Of a stretch of DNA of 64,000 bases, positions 26,817-37,422 are shown one piece after another (position 1 is the first letter of the stretch; every line of letters starts with the position of its first letter). A program made the translations under genes and the position numbers. The notes beneath the pieces were generated by a model that saw only the letters and a program-made list of their open reading frames with translations, was not told the origin of the DNA and did not search any database. This stretch comes from Macrocybe gigantea (taxonomy: Eukaryota > Basidiomycota > Agaricomycetes > Agaricales > Callistosporiaceae): NCBI GenBank assembly GCA_011319805.1, contig SJRY01000022.1:124001-188000 (forward strand), given 5' to 3'.

Positions 26817-27722
26817 TTTGTGATTGTGATTGCTGTGCTTTTGTTTGAAGTTTTTTTTTTTTTTTTGGGTGCATGGTATGGATCGCGCAATTGTGTTCTT
26901 TTTCGTGGTCGGACTTGAGCTCGTGTGAGGTTATTTCTTCATCGCTTCATCGAGTACGCTGCGAGGACCAGAACGTAGACAGTAGAAGGACCGTAGGGTG
27001 TAATAACGCCGCCGTGTAGCCAGAGCTGCATAAACAATCGTCTCCGCTGAGCGCTGAAAAGCGAACATGTCGGTTTTGTTCAAGTTGTAATGCGTCACGA
27101 TAAGTACCGTATACTAATGGTAGGTCTCGACATCCATCAACCTCGTCACCGCTATGAGCACCGGCGTGACTCGGGTGTACTCCGCGGAACTGCGAAAAAG
27201 GGGATAAACAAAGATAAAATAAAAAAAAAAAAAAAGAGAAAAAAAGAGAGGGGGGTTGGCACATTTCCAAGACTCCCGCAGGGCTCAGATTGTGCGGCAG
27301 GCTAGAGAAGGGTGGGAGCGGGACCAGAAAGGAGAGAAATTGCACGAAACGTAACGTAACAGGCAAAAAAAAAGAAGTTTCTGTGCTTCTTCTCCTTTAT
27401 CGTATAGCTTTTACACAGCATTCCGAAGCAGTATCGAGCATGTGTGCTGATTTCGAAGCTTTGCGATGCGCATGCCTTTGTGCATTGTGCATGGTGCAAT
27501 GAGGCAAACGATGCGTTCGCCATATCCGTCATCACCTCTGATCGATATCAGCCCAGTCCAGTTATGTATCCGTCATGTGCGCGATTTGCAGCCCCCCTGA
27601 TCGTGATAATGAAGTGGCTGGCAGTCTGTGGCAGTGTGGCAGGTTTATTGATACGAGTGCATTCCTTAAAGTCTCCTGCCATGATCCGTGGCTCGCTAAG
27701 GACAGGGGCTTGAAAGATATAA
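26817..27722. other. Intergenic region with A and T runs
   Basis: It contains a T16-17 run near 26850, an A-rich segment at 27220-27250 and no convincing gene. It separates the ends of two convergent genes, and the 3' limit of the histidine-rich gene is uncertain. Confidence 0.45.
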
Positions 27723-29250
27723 TTAGCGTGGAGAGCGCGAGTTTGTGACTCTGGAACAGATTATGGAAGTTCTGAAGGCAGGCCCAGGCATTGCAGGCAA
27801 CACCTCTCTGTCAGCTACGGCGCGGTGATAATCCGAGGTACCAAAATGACCATTCTGGACTGAAAACAGGATAATTAAGAACGCGATCGGACTACACGCT
27901 TGTGCTCTAGTACTCTCGAAATCATCCAGCAATTCCCGCCGGCTGTTCTTGTTATTGTTATTGTCATGATGATGGTGATGGTGGTGGTGAACGGCGTGCT
28001 TCGCCGCATTGGCCCCGACGCGAGCCGCCACACCCCATGGAGCTGCGAAAATCAAGACTCTCAACATTGAAACCGTGCGTTTGTGTTGAATGATACATAC
28101 TCGGAACGAAGAGTCGGGCTTCGAGATCCTCATCGTGAAGATCTCTGCTCACTTTCTGGGGAACTTCAGATTCATGCCGAGTGGTTTCCATCGCTTGCTT
28201 CTCTGCATCCCGAGAAAAGAAAAGAAAAAGAAAAAGCGAATGAGTACAGTAGACGAGAAAGGAGAACAACATGACGTACTGTGCTGGGGTCGGTCGTTGC
28301 TCCCGGTAGCGCTACTGGTGTGGTGTCTCGAAGCGGAACCTGCGACATGGTGCGCAGGGCGGTGGTGCCTGGAGTGGCGATGGGGGTGTTGGCTGTGATG
28401 AAGAGCCTGAGACTGGGAGTGGCGATGGTGGGAGTGGGAGTGGCGACCAGCGGGTCGAGCGTGGTGGTGACGATGTGCTCCACGTCCGGTACCAGTGGCG
28501 GTGCTGTTACCTGAGGTTGAGGCATCGGGGGAGGTGCTGTTGCCGCTGCCGCCCTTGAGCTCTGTGCCCGAGAGGTCGCGCTTGACTTTGTCTTGGTTGC
28601 CTGTCCGAAGCTGTTCAGTCGATTGCTGGGTCGCGTTGACCGAGTTTAACTCTACATGAAGCACGGCAGGGAAAGATGAAGCAACTGATCAGAATAGACA
28701 GAACAAATAGACGCACTGTGCTCTGTCTGGTGCTTGTTTGGAGTCAACGACCCCGCGTGACGATCTTCTCGGTGATGCTGATGTCTGTGAGATGATGAGC
28801 CAGTGCCATGCCTCATCGCACTGTGATGCGTTGACTGTCCGTCAGCGTACTCTTCCTGGGAGTGGCGGTGGCGGTGGGGCGACGGCGATGGCCAACAGGT
28901 CGACTATCGCGATGTTGGTCATTGCGGTGTTGATCATTGCGGTGTTGGCCATGGCGGTGTTGGCCATGACGGTGTTGGCCATGACGGTGTTGGCCATGAC
29001 GGTGCTGACGATTTCCATGTCTAGTTGTACCATTCAGTGAGTTACTCCCAGTCGCAGTCCCTTTAAGCGGGTGCAAGGCGCCAGCAATAGTGCTGTTGCC
29101 GGTGCTGCCAAGGTCCTTATTAGCGCCAGCGTGCGCGGAATGTTGGCCGACTGAGGAAGTATCCGGCAAGCGCTTGGCCGGGAGGGCAAACGCGGGGGCG
29201 GACAGGAGAGCCGTAAGGACGGCAAGCTTGGCTCCAGAGGAAAAGATCAT
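27723..29250 (-). CDS. Secreted histidine-rich protein
   Basis: The start MIFSSGAKLAVLTALLSAPA is a clear signal peptide, followed by a possible Lys-Arg processing site (LPAKRLP). The mature part has tandem HGQHR units (four, then two NDQHR), several histidine-dense segments (HRHHHARPAGRHSHSHHRH; HSQHPHRHSRHHRPAHH), and a run of eight histidines followed by DNNNNKN. Introns that keep frame: gttggc...cccag at about 28872-28915, GTGCGT at about 28713, GTACGT at about 28279 and GTATGT at about 28076. The last 60 codons are less certain and the stop at 27723 is the end of the open frame. Histidine density and secretion point to binding of Zn, Cu or Ni, which is inference. A TATA-like box lies 110 bp upstream. 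Confidence 0.75.
28906..29012 (-). repeat. 15-bp tandem repeat encoding HGQHR
   Basis: The unit, about gccatgacggtgttg on the plus strand, is repeated about six times with small changes. It encodes (R)HGQH units within the secreted histidine-rich protein. Unit number could vary between strains. Confidence 0.8.
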
Positions 29251-29360
29251 TTTATGTTGGAATTTTTTTTTCTTTGGGTTGCTGACTTGGGACGATCGAC
29301 GTGCAGGGAGGAAAGGACCAGCCGTTCTCAAAGAAAGCCATAACAGCCGCCGAGCAGGGC

Positions 29361-29367
29361 TTTTATA
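29361..29367 (-). promoter_or_regulatory. TATA-like box of the histidine-rich protein gene
   Basis: TATAAAA on the minus strand in the context GGCGTATAAAAGCCC, 111-117 bp before the ATG at 29250. The spacing is reasonable for a fungal TATA box. Assigned by sequence only. Confidence 0.5.
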
Positions 29368-30746
29368 CGCCATCGGAGGGAGCGATTCTCCATTGCTAGT
29401 GAACACAGGAATCCCTCCGACAGATGCGCTCGTTGCGATGGAAGAACCGGTCAATACGGTGTCTTGAGCATCTGTCCAGAGATTCAAGACGAAGATGGAG
29501 CTCTGGCCGGAAACACATGAACGTCGAAACAGGTGGTTGTGAGGGAGTGCTCAACGACATCAGTACTCTGCAGACCGAAAGGAAGAGTTGTTTTGATCAG
29601 TGGAGGCGGTGGAAGACCGGAGTGAGCGTGACGACCACTGCGTTTGAGGACTACAACAAGTACGCCTTTTAGTCTTGTCGCATCCTAGCTTGCTTCATCG
29701 TTTCAGTCAGTCACGTTTTATGTTCCTAAAGATATGACAAAGTCCACACGAAGAGATCAGGGTGCTGGACTTTAGGAACACCGAATCATGCTACATGACA
29801 GCATCGTAGCCCCTTGCAGTTTCGCACATAATCTAAAAAAGACATGTAAGCGTTTCACAATCAATCAAAAGCGGATACATCCCACGGCTTAGTCGCGATG
29901 CTGAACTCTAACAATCATTCTGGCGAGAGCATTTTGGGTCGCTTTGATGGAACTGAAACGCCAGCCGGGAGTATGTAGGATTGTTCAGAATGCTTCTGAC
30001 GATGAGAGGAATTGTCAGAGATAAGAACGAAATCCTTTCAACATATGAAACTGCGTTCGAATCGTCAAGCCGCGGCCTTGGGCAGGCGTGAAAAACATCC
30101 CGGCGAATGCCGACAACTGTGATCAACAGCGAGCTCTATCAAACTTGGTAACTTAACAATGTCTGGCTGATTTCATGGAAACGGATATTGAAAACTCTCC
30201 GAATGGTGTTGGTGCGTTCAACGTTGGCTTAGAAATATCTGCAGCTTTGCTTAATCATAGTGTAACTGTTTTCTCCGCGCAGCTGTCCCACCTGCTCAAG
30301 CGCTCAAGTTGGACTCATCTTGGATGACCCGGGTGCTTCTGCCATTCGGACTCTGTTGCGAGCTCAGCTGGTGACCCTGCCATGGGTCAGTCCGACACCA
30401 CGCCCTCGAGGCGCAAAGTGGTTGTAATTGCGCCCGATGTGAATTCTGGATGAATTATATATTCTCTAGCTGGAAAGAAGCATCGGAATGCGGGTTCTCG
30501 CGAATCGCGACTGCATTTGATTGCCAAGTTGTTCCTCGCTGTTCCGAGATGCTCTCAAGTCCCGGTACCTATGAGGCATCGATCAAATAATGGACGCCAC
30601 CTCTCATGCATTGAAATCAGCCCGTCTCCTATCTGATCAGCTTTCCCTGTCTCCCTTTGCCATCTCGTCGCCCTTGCTCTTATGCATTGACCAGTCTTTC
30701 AAAATACTCTGCTTTCGAAGACCTTTTGTCGACATTGTACAACACT
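29368..30746. other. Long divergent intergenic region
   Basis: No convincing gene in about 1.4 kb. It should contain the upstream control region of the histidine-rich gene and of the pseudokinase gene. A frame starting with ATG at 30590 is out of phase with the pseudokinase. Confidence 0.45.
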
Positions 30747-32635
30747 ATGGACACTGCGCCCCGGCTCGAAGTCTTTCTGCGTCGTAACTCAATCCCGCCT
30801 TCTTCTGGTCACGACTCTCGCTGTCAGGCAGCTAATGTTCTCTCCCCACCGCTTGTCCGTCTCATCGTTCAACACTTTTACTATGATTTCATCTCTGAAG
30901 TCATCTATGCGGAGGAGCATCTCTGCTCTCTGAAACACCCTTGCAAGCTCGCTCACCGGATCTTGGCGCCGGTGCTTGTTCTGAAGACGGTATCCCTGGA
31001 ATGGAACGATGCCGTGTCAAGCATGCTCAATGGCCTTCGTCGCGCGCTGCAAGAGAATGGTAGGTGTCCAGACGTGTTTCTGTCTTTACGGTTGGCTAAA
31101 CCCTCTCTTGTGTACTTGAACCATGGGAAGGAAGTATAGGTGGGGAGGAAGAAGGCTTTTTTCCGAAGAATTGAAGAAGTGTACTATCCTCACGTATGGC
31201 ACATCAACACTCGAGTGCGTCGGTCGCTTCTGTTCGGAAGGTACAGAGTGTCTAGAACTATATGTGCTGAATCAGGTGAGAATTAAACCTGATAGGGTCT
31301 TTCGCGTTACCACAATTTTGACACCGATCAAACACCACTTCTCAGGTGACAGGGGCGTATTCATTGCCTATGACACATCTGCAGGCTGTCGCGAACCGGT
31401 CAAAGTTGTTGTCAAAGCATGGACTGCACCCATGGATCATGAATGCGTTTCGGAAGTACGGGCTTATGACACCCTCGCAAGACGTTCTACGCAAGAAAGA
31501 GCGGCAAAGTGTGGCTTTGATCCGGTGGCAGGCATTGCTGAGCCCCTAGCGAGTGCATACGAGCTGAGCTGCGATGTCTACGCGATCGTGCTGCCCCTCT
31601 TGGGCCCTGATTTGAGCTATCTGATGTCGATCTCTTCGCAAGTTTCCGGAACGGACAAATCCAAGGGTCTGGAGGAAAAGTTGGTCGTAGCGGCTGCTAT
31701 TCAGTTGGCATGTATCATTCCGCCCCCGAAGTTCATCGGTGTAAAGTGAATCCAGCTCATCATGACTTCTCCCTTCTCGTAGCTGGATCGCTATCAAGAA
31801 ATTCATTCACGTGGGGTAGTTCACAATGGTATCAAACCAGGAAATATCTGTCTTCCACCACAGCCGACCCCGGACATCTCATCGGCGACGAAAGCTCCAG
31901 ACACTCTTCACATCATTGACTTTGGATTCTCTTATCCGCTTGTTACTTCGACTGCAGGTATTCACGTCGATGGGCTGCAGAACGGATGTGAGATCCTAGA
32001 TGGCGGATGGTCCTGGCGAGGCCGCCCCATACCTAGTGGTCAGCGCTCAGATGTTGTCGGAAATAGGCGATTCTTGAGCGTCTTCGGTCATCATGGAATA
32101 AGTAAGCGATCGCTCTCTTTCTCCCGTATCTTTTCCTTAACTGTTAGCATCGGTAGCCCAATCCCAAAGGGATGACTTGGAGTCACTGGCTTACCTACTG
32201 TCTTATCTTCGGCACGGTTCCCTGCCTTGGGCGCTCACTCCAAAGAAACCCAGCCTACGCGAGAAACCACACAAAGTGCGGCCTCCCTCTGTTGCAAATA
32301 GGGTGGCTGACGTCCTCGATGGGAAAATGGACAAATCTGTCCCTGCTAAAGTGACGAATGCGGCCGCCACGAATTGGGATGCAAAGGCGACATGCGCGAA
32401 ACCCCAGCTATGGCGTCTGAAAATGTCGACGCCGGCCTCTGTTCTATTTCGAGATATGGATCCGTGCTTCCTCGAGTTTTGGAAGGACGTGAAAGGCCTT
32501 GCGTTCGGCGAAGTGCCGGATTATCAGGGAATGAAGAAGAGGTTCGCGGATTGTTGGGTGAGGAAGGGTTTTGCTGGCCGACCTGGAGCGGTCGACTGGT
32601 GGGAGGTGGTGGATGAGTTGGAGAAAAGGGTCTAA
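30747..32635 (+). CDS. Casein-kinase-1-like pseudokinase
   Basis: The domain order matches CK1: RYRVSRTICAESGDRGVFIA (glycine-loop region, poorly conserved), VKVVVKAW (lysine), ECVSEVRAYDTLA, YAIVLPLLGPDLSYLM, LDRYQEIHSRGVVHNGIKPG, HIIDFGFSYPL (DFG kept), GNRRFLSVFGHHGI, SQRDDLESLAYLLSYLRHGS with LPW after it, and FLEFWKDVKGLAFGEVPDYQ. The catalytic HRDxKxxN is changed to HNGIKPGN, so the catalytic Asp is Gly and the protein is probably inactive. Introns are 31276-31345, 31708-31782 (GC donor) and 32102-32156. The N-terminal exon (MDTAPRLEVFLRRN) is joined tentatively; a donor at about 31070 with acceptor near 31130 keeps phase. An insertion with LQNGCEILDGGWSWRGRP separates DFG from the RF-S motif. 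Confidence 0.75.
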
Positions 32636-33043
32636 ATTGCCAATGTGCCTCCGGCGAACCTTTTTCTATTTTCTTTCTGCCTTCAGATTGTCTACGAACT
32701 TCTTTAGCACGATTTTCTTCGGGTCTCCGGTCTTTTCTTTTTCTTCATTGGGGTCTTTAGGGTTAACACTGTAGGACTAAGTGGCTGTGTTATATATCTT
32801 TATGTCGGTTCCAGCAGAGAACAATTCGCGATTTCGTCCAACAGCGGCGCGCACGAATCTTGGTCGAGGGGCTAAGCAGGATGGTTTATGCCGCCACCAA
32901 GTCCTGAATAACACATGCTGCTGCCTTCACTCAGAGAAGATAGCGGGAGTATCGGACCAGGGTATCCACAACCTCTCAAGCACCGCGGCTTCGTCCTTGA
33001 ACTTGACGTCGCATTGTCGCGAGCGATTCACACTTGAGCAGCA
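32636..33043. other. Intergenic region between two plus-strand genes
   Basis: A T-rich segment follows the pseudokinase stop (32660-32760, likely 3' UTR), then about 270 bp before the acyl-CoA synthetase ATG. No gene is seen. Confidence 0.45.
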
Positions 33044-35430
33044 ATGCCTATGCTAATACCGACAGCCAGGCCGGACTACTTTGGCAAAGGCTCCGTGGAG
33101 GTGGCCCCGCCTGCGGCTCCCAATGAAGGCCCCACGCATCGGCTGGCAATAACATGCGAACGCCTCATCACACAACCCGCTGCGGGCGTTGAAACCGTCA
33201 AAGATGTCCTTACCTATTCCGCAAAGATGTATGGGGATCGAAGAGCAGTTGGGTGGAGAGACGTTTTGAAGGTCCACGAAGAGCAAAAGGCGGTGAAAAA
33301 GACCGTCGTCGGCGCGAAGGGGGAAAGGAAGGAAATGGAGGAGGTCAAGAAGTGGAGCTTTTTCGAGCTGAGTGACTACAAGTATATGTCTTTCTTGGAG
33401 ATGGAGCAAGCGGTGAAAGAGGTTGCTTGTGCGCTTCTTGATCTCGGCTTGGGTGTTGGAGATGTGTTCAATATCTATGCTTCGACGAGGTGCGTGCGTG
33501 TGCCGTTACAGTGAAACACAAATATCTCATCTAACGATAGTCTCAACTGGCAATTGCTCGCTCACGCATGTGCATGGATTTCGACCACCATTGCAACAGC
33601 CTACGACACACTCGGCGAATCCGGCTTGACCTATTCTCTGAACGAGCCAGATGTATAGGCGTCTTCACGAACGCAGACCTGCTGAGAACCGTGCTAACCG
33701 TCCTTCCCAATGCGCCCACGGTTCGTTTTGTCATCTACGATGGCAAGCTCTCGTCGCCGGATATTCTGGACAAGCTCCTTGCTGTGCGACCGGGTGAAAT
33801 ACAAGTCATTCATCTTGACCAGCTACGGGAGCTGGGTCGGCAGCGTGTTGCGCTGCGTGCTGAAGAAGTCGAGCGGCGCAAGCCGAAGCCTGATTCGTTG
33901 GCGTGCATCATGTACACCAGCGGGAGCACGGGTGCTCCTAAGGGCGTTTGCATAACCCATTCCAACATCGTTGCTTCCATCGGATCCGTCTCCCTCGTCT
34001 TTGGACACCACTTCAAACCTGGCGACACGTACTTGGCTTACCTGCCACTCGCTCACGTACTGGAATACATAGTAGAGCTCTGCGCCCTGTTCGTCGGTGT
34101 CACTTCAGGTTACGCACGTGCCAAAACGCTCACCGACGCATCGGTTCGGAACTGCCTTGGGGATTTGAACGCGCTCAGACCGAATATCATGTTCGGAGTG
34201 CCTACGGTTTGGGAGACGATCAAGAAAGGGATAATCAGCAAAATCGATCAGGGAGGCGCGCTCAAGAAAGCGTTATTTGCTGCTGCCATCGCATCGAAAA
34301 AGAGTTCCGATGGTCAGGCATCCTGGCTGGCTTATTGGACAAGGTCGTGCTAAGCAAGGTCCACGCCGCGACGGGTGGCCAGTTGTTCTTCACTATGAAC
34401 GGTGGTGCCCCCGTCAGCAAAGAAACTCAAGAGTTCTTGAGTCTTGCCGTCGTACCGATGATGCAAGGCAAGTACTCCTCACTTGTCAGAGCGCACAGCC
34501 GATTGATAGGTTAGTAACCAGGTTATGGGATGACGGAGTCGTGCGGAATGGCGACGCTCCTTCCACCTGAACTCCCGCAATTTGGAGTGGTTGGACTGCC
34601 GGTCCCTTCTGTCGAGATCAAGCTTATCGACGTACCAAACGCAGGGTACTTGTCGACGAACAATCCACCTCAAGGCGAAGTGTGTATCAGGGGACCTTCC
34701 ATCACTAAAGGCTATTACAAGCGGCCCGATTTGAACGAGGACGAGGAAGTGTTCACCAAGGATGGCTGGTTCAGGACTGGAGACGTTGGCCAATGGAATC
34801 AGGATGGGACGCTTTCTCTCATCGACAGGTAGCCGATTCACAGCAGGTCATATCTCAGGACGTGTCTGACGGTCTTCCAGGATAAAGAATTTGATCAAAC
34901 TCCAGAACGGCGAAGTAAGCTTGCTCGATATCGTATTCGGGTGCAGCGGTGCTCAATTTCTTTTATCAGTATATCGCTCTTGAGAGGCTCGAATCGATCT
35001 ACAAGTCGTGTCATCTAGTGGCAAACGTTTGCGTTCACGCCGTTCCAGATGCTTCACGGCCGATCGGCATCATCGTTCCCCACGAATCGAACCTTCGCAG
35101 TACTCTCGCCGGACTTCGACAAGGCCACGATCATGCTGCGCCTCTCAGTTCTTTATGTGCCGATGCTGCAGTTCTAGAAATAGTCTTGGAGCAGTGCAAT
35201 GTCGTGGGACGAAGGGCGGGATTCAAACACGTTGAACTCCTTCTCGCCGTGGTCCTGTCGCCAGAAGAGTGGACACCTGAAAACGGACTCGTGACGCCGG
35301 CGCAAAAAATACAACGACGAAAGATAGCGGATCGATTCGCAGAGGGCATCAATGTAAGTCACTTCTGGAGAAAAGACACTCAGATACTCAATCACATCCC
35401 TTTCCTAAGACAGCATACGGTATTGCTTAG
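33044..35430 (+). CDS. Long-chain-fatty-acid CoA ligase
   Basis: ATP-dependent activation of long-chain fatty acids to acyl-CoA. Motifs in order: DVLTYSAKMYGDRRAVGWRD, SLNWQLLAHACAW, CIGVFTNADLL, IMYTSGSTGAPKG (AMP-binding P-loop), YLPLAHVLEYIVE, ALRPNIMFGVPTVWE, FTMNGGAPVSKETQEF, YGMTESCGM, GEVCIRGPSITKGYYKRP, GWFRTGDVG, then IKNLIKLQNGE, YIALERLESIYKSC, ending with a TAYGIA tail. Introns: 33490-33540, 34468-34521 (GC-AG, AAG|GCAAGT), about 34829-34880, about 34918-34969 and 35354-35409. Two one-base losses break the frame, at about 33651 (EPD|CIGV) and in the A5 run at 34297-34301 (ASKK|EFRWS). I read these as sequence errors because the protein is conserved on both sides. ATG101 follows 204 bp downstream on the same strand. 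Confidence 0.93.
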
Positions 35431-35634
35431 GTTTCATTCCACCCTTGGCGAAATGACTTCTTTGGACTTGGAAATTTTGCTCATCGTCATTATCATATCT
35501 ACGCCTGTATTTTTATGTCTTGTAGCACTTGAATTCAGACGTGCTAAGCATTTTCTTCGACGAAGACCTACTGATCTTTGCTGCACGTGATGTCATCGCG
35601 AGGGTAAACACTGCCCGCCTGCACCACGATCGTT

Positions 35635-36449
35635 ATGGCGGCGGCCTCGACCAGTCACCCGACAGTAACAATCGATCTGGTACGAAGATCAGTGTCAAGG
35701 CGTTATTCAGCTCATTGTTAGCAGGTTCTCGATCGTCTGACGACTAGAGATGTTCTGCGAGGAGTACTGCACGCAATTTTGTTTCATCGGTTGTTTGGGA
35801 CAATCAAGCCGCAGACGTTTGAGGTTCTTGATGTAACAATGGTATGGAATTTCGGATCCACGTCTTTGTTTCTGAATTTTGATCGTCCATCATCAGCCAG
35901 GGGTCTCAGACCCAGGTGTTGAACAGCTCGTGAACGAGAAGGTCGACGCGTTCTGGAAGGCAATAGAAAATGGGACGAACAAACGCGGGCAGGTGAGCGC
36001 CCAAGTATTCTATCCAGTTCTCTTTCTTATTGAAATAGATTATTGTGACGTTCTCCGAGAAACGTCAAAAGAAAACTTGGTTTCAAGTGTACATGGGAGA
36101 AGAGGAGGTACCATGGGAGCAATGGTTTGTGATCATGCCCTCGCGGGATGATACTTCAAATTATCCTATATCTATCACATCAGGATAATCAACGCAGAAC
36201 TACGGCAGCCTAATTCGGAAACGGGTAAGCTCTCGCCTATCCTAGAAAGATTCTTTCTCACAATAGCACAGACAGACAGGCCTTCAATTCCTCGTTAGCA
36301 GCAAATCTCATAAAAACAATGCGAACTATACTTGTGCACACTTCATCAGAAAGAGGGCGAACGGCCGTTCCACTCATTACAAACGCATCAGGAATATCAC
36401 CTTTCCCCCTGAAAATGACTGTGTATGTCGGCGGCACAGAGGTCGGGTG
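35635..36449 (+). CDS. ATG101: Autophagy-related protein 101
   Basis: HORMA-fold subunit of the Atg1/ULK initiation complex, partner of Atg13. Six exons (35635-35679, 35725-35841, 35897-35992, 36039-36124, 36184-36224, 36272-36449) join in frame to about 186 residues; introns are 45-59 nt. Motifs: PTVTIDL, RDVLRGVLHAILFHRLFGTI, KPQTFEVLDVTMPGV, VNEKVDAFWKAIENG, RGQIIVTFSEKRQKKTWFQV, GEEEVPWEQW (the WF-finger region of the family), LAANLIKTMRTILVHTSSE and ISPFPLKMTVYVGG. The start MAAASTSHPTVTIDL puts the conserved strand at the normal place. Length is a little short of the human protein, as in many fungi. Confidence 0.95.
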
Positions 36450-36812
36450 AATCCAGTCACTGGGATCGAGATTGATTATTTATTGTCCTGAGTGTGTATG
36501 TTGTTCTCCCGAACTAGCAAATGACTGATTTTCTGCGATAGAGGCGGTGACAGTACTAACCAAGGACACTCACTTTTCGCGGAGAGGCACAGGAGGCCAT
36601 TGCTATAATTATGTCGATTTCTCACCACCGCATGAACAACTCATAGATTTTTCAAGATATTCTTTGCGTTATGCGGATTCATGTCAACAATTTCCCTTCT
36701 TCCTGCATGACAAATTTTTATGCATAACGTTACATGCCAAATAGTGATCGACATTCTCTTTTCCAATTTCCTCGCGATTTTCCTTGGACCCGAAAACGTA
36801 TCATCCCCTGAT
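36450..36812. other. Convergent intergenic region
   Basis: It holds the 3' ends of ATG101 and of the secreted protein gene. AT-rich; no gene recognised. Confidence 0.45.
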
Positions 36813-37422
36813 TCAAACCCAACGCTGCTCATGAATTACTTCTTGTCTATCATTGTCTGGATTGACTCGGACAATCCTCGTGACCCAGGGATTGTCTTGC
36901 GTGAGGGTGGGCCACTCGACCCTGTCCCATACGGTTCCTTTAAACCAGTCCGTTCCATTGGTGTCACTAGGCAACAGAACGAAGACCTCCAAAGAAGAAA
37001 GCTGAGCCATAGCGGCTGATGCATTGTCCCAAAATTTGGACTTTGTCTCGTTCACCCAAGGATCCGGATAATGTGGGTCAGTCCAGAATGAATCCAACGT
37101 CAACCGCGCATTTTCATGGCCATAAGCTAACGCGCGTGGCCGGTACCCCCAGGACCGGAATAGAAGAGGGACTTGTTCGCCACATAAAGCGAGCTTCGCA
37201 TGTGCTTCTTTATTTCTTTTACAGACGGGATGGTATCCGAAGCAGCTCTCGGCGCTACTTTTTCGACAACTCGGTCGGTCTGCAACACGCGTAAGGTTTG
37301 ACTTCGGTTACACTACCATGTTAGCGACTCACTATCGAGACCGTGCGTCTGGCGTTTTCAGTGGGCAGCGCAGAGCTGGAAAGGACGGCAAGAGCTGTCA
37401 CAAATACGGAAACAAAACGCAT
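36813..37422 (-). CDS. Small secreted protein of unknown function
   Basis: The start MRFVSVFVTALAVLSSSALP is a signal peptide. After an intron (donor GTGAGT at about 37336, acceptor ttgcag near 37290) comes VVEKVAPRAASDTIPS, then IKKHMRSSLYVANKSLFYSG with PGGTGHAR after it. After a one-base frame jump at about 37129-37136 follow YGHENARLTLDSFW, WVNETKSKFWDNASAAMAQ and VFVLLPSDTNGTDWFKGTVW. I have a general memory of similar fungal secreted proteins, but no function. There are several N-glycosylation sequons (NET, NAS, NGT). It is about 190 residues if the frame is restored. It lies downstream of the alpha-glucosidase on the same strand. Confidence 0.65.

Noticed and set aside
28921..29012. 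Short regular repeats considered as a CRISPR-like array
   Set aside because: The 15-bp units are directly adjacent, without spacers, and encode HGQHR in a secreted protein of a eukaryote.
33651..34301. Acyl-CoA ligase as a pseudogene
   Set aside because: Apart from two one-base losses, all catalytic motifs and all splice sites are intact, and unrelated neighbouring genes show the same kind of loss, so sequence error is more likely.
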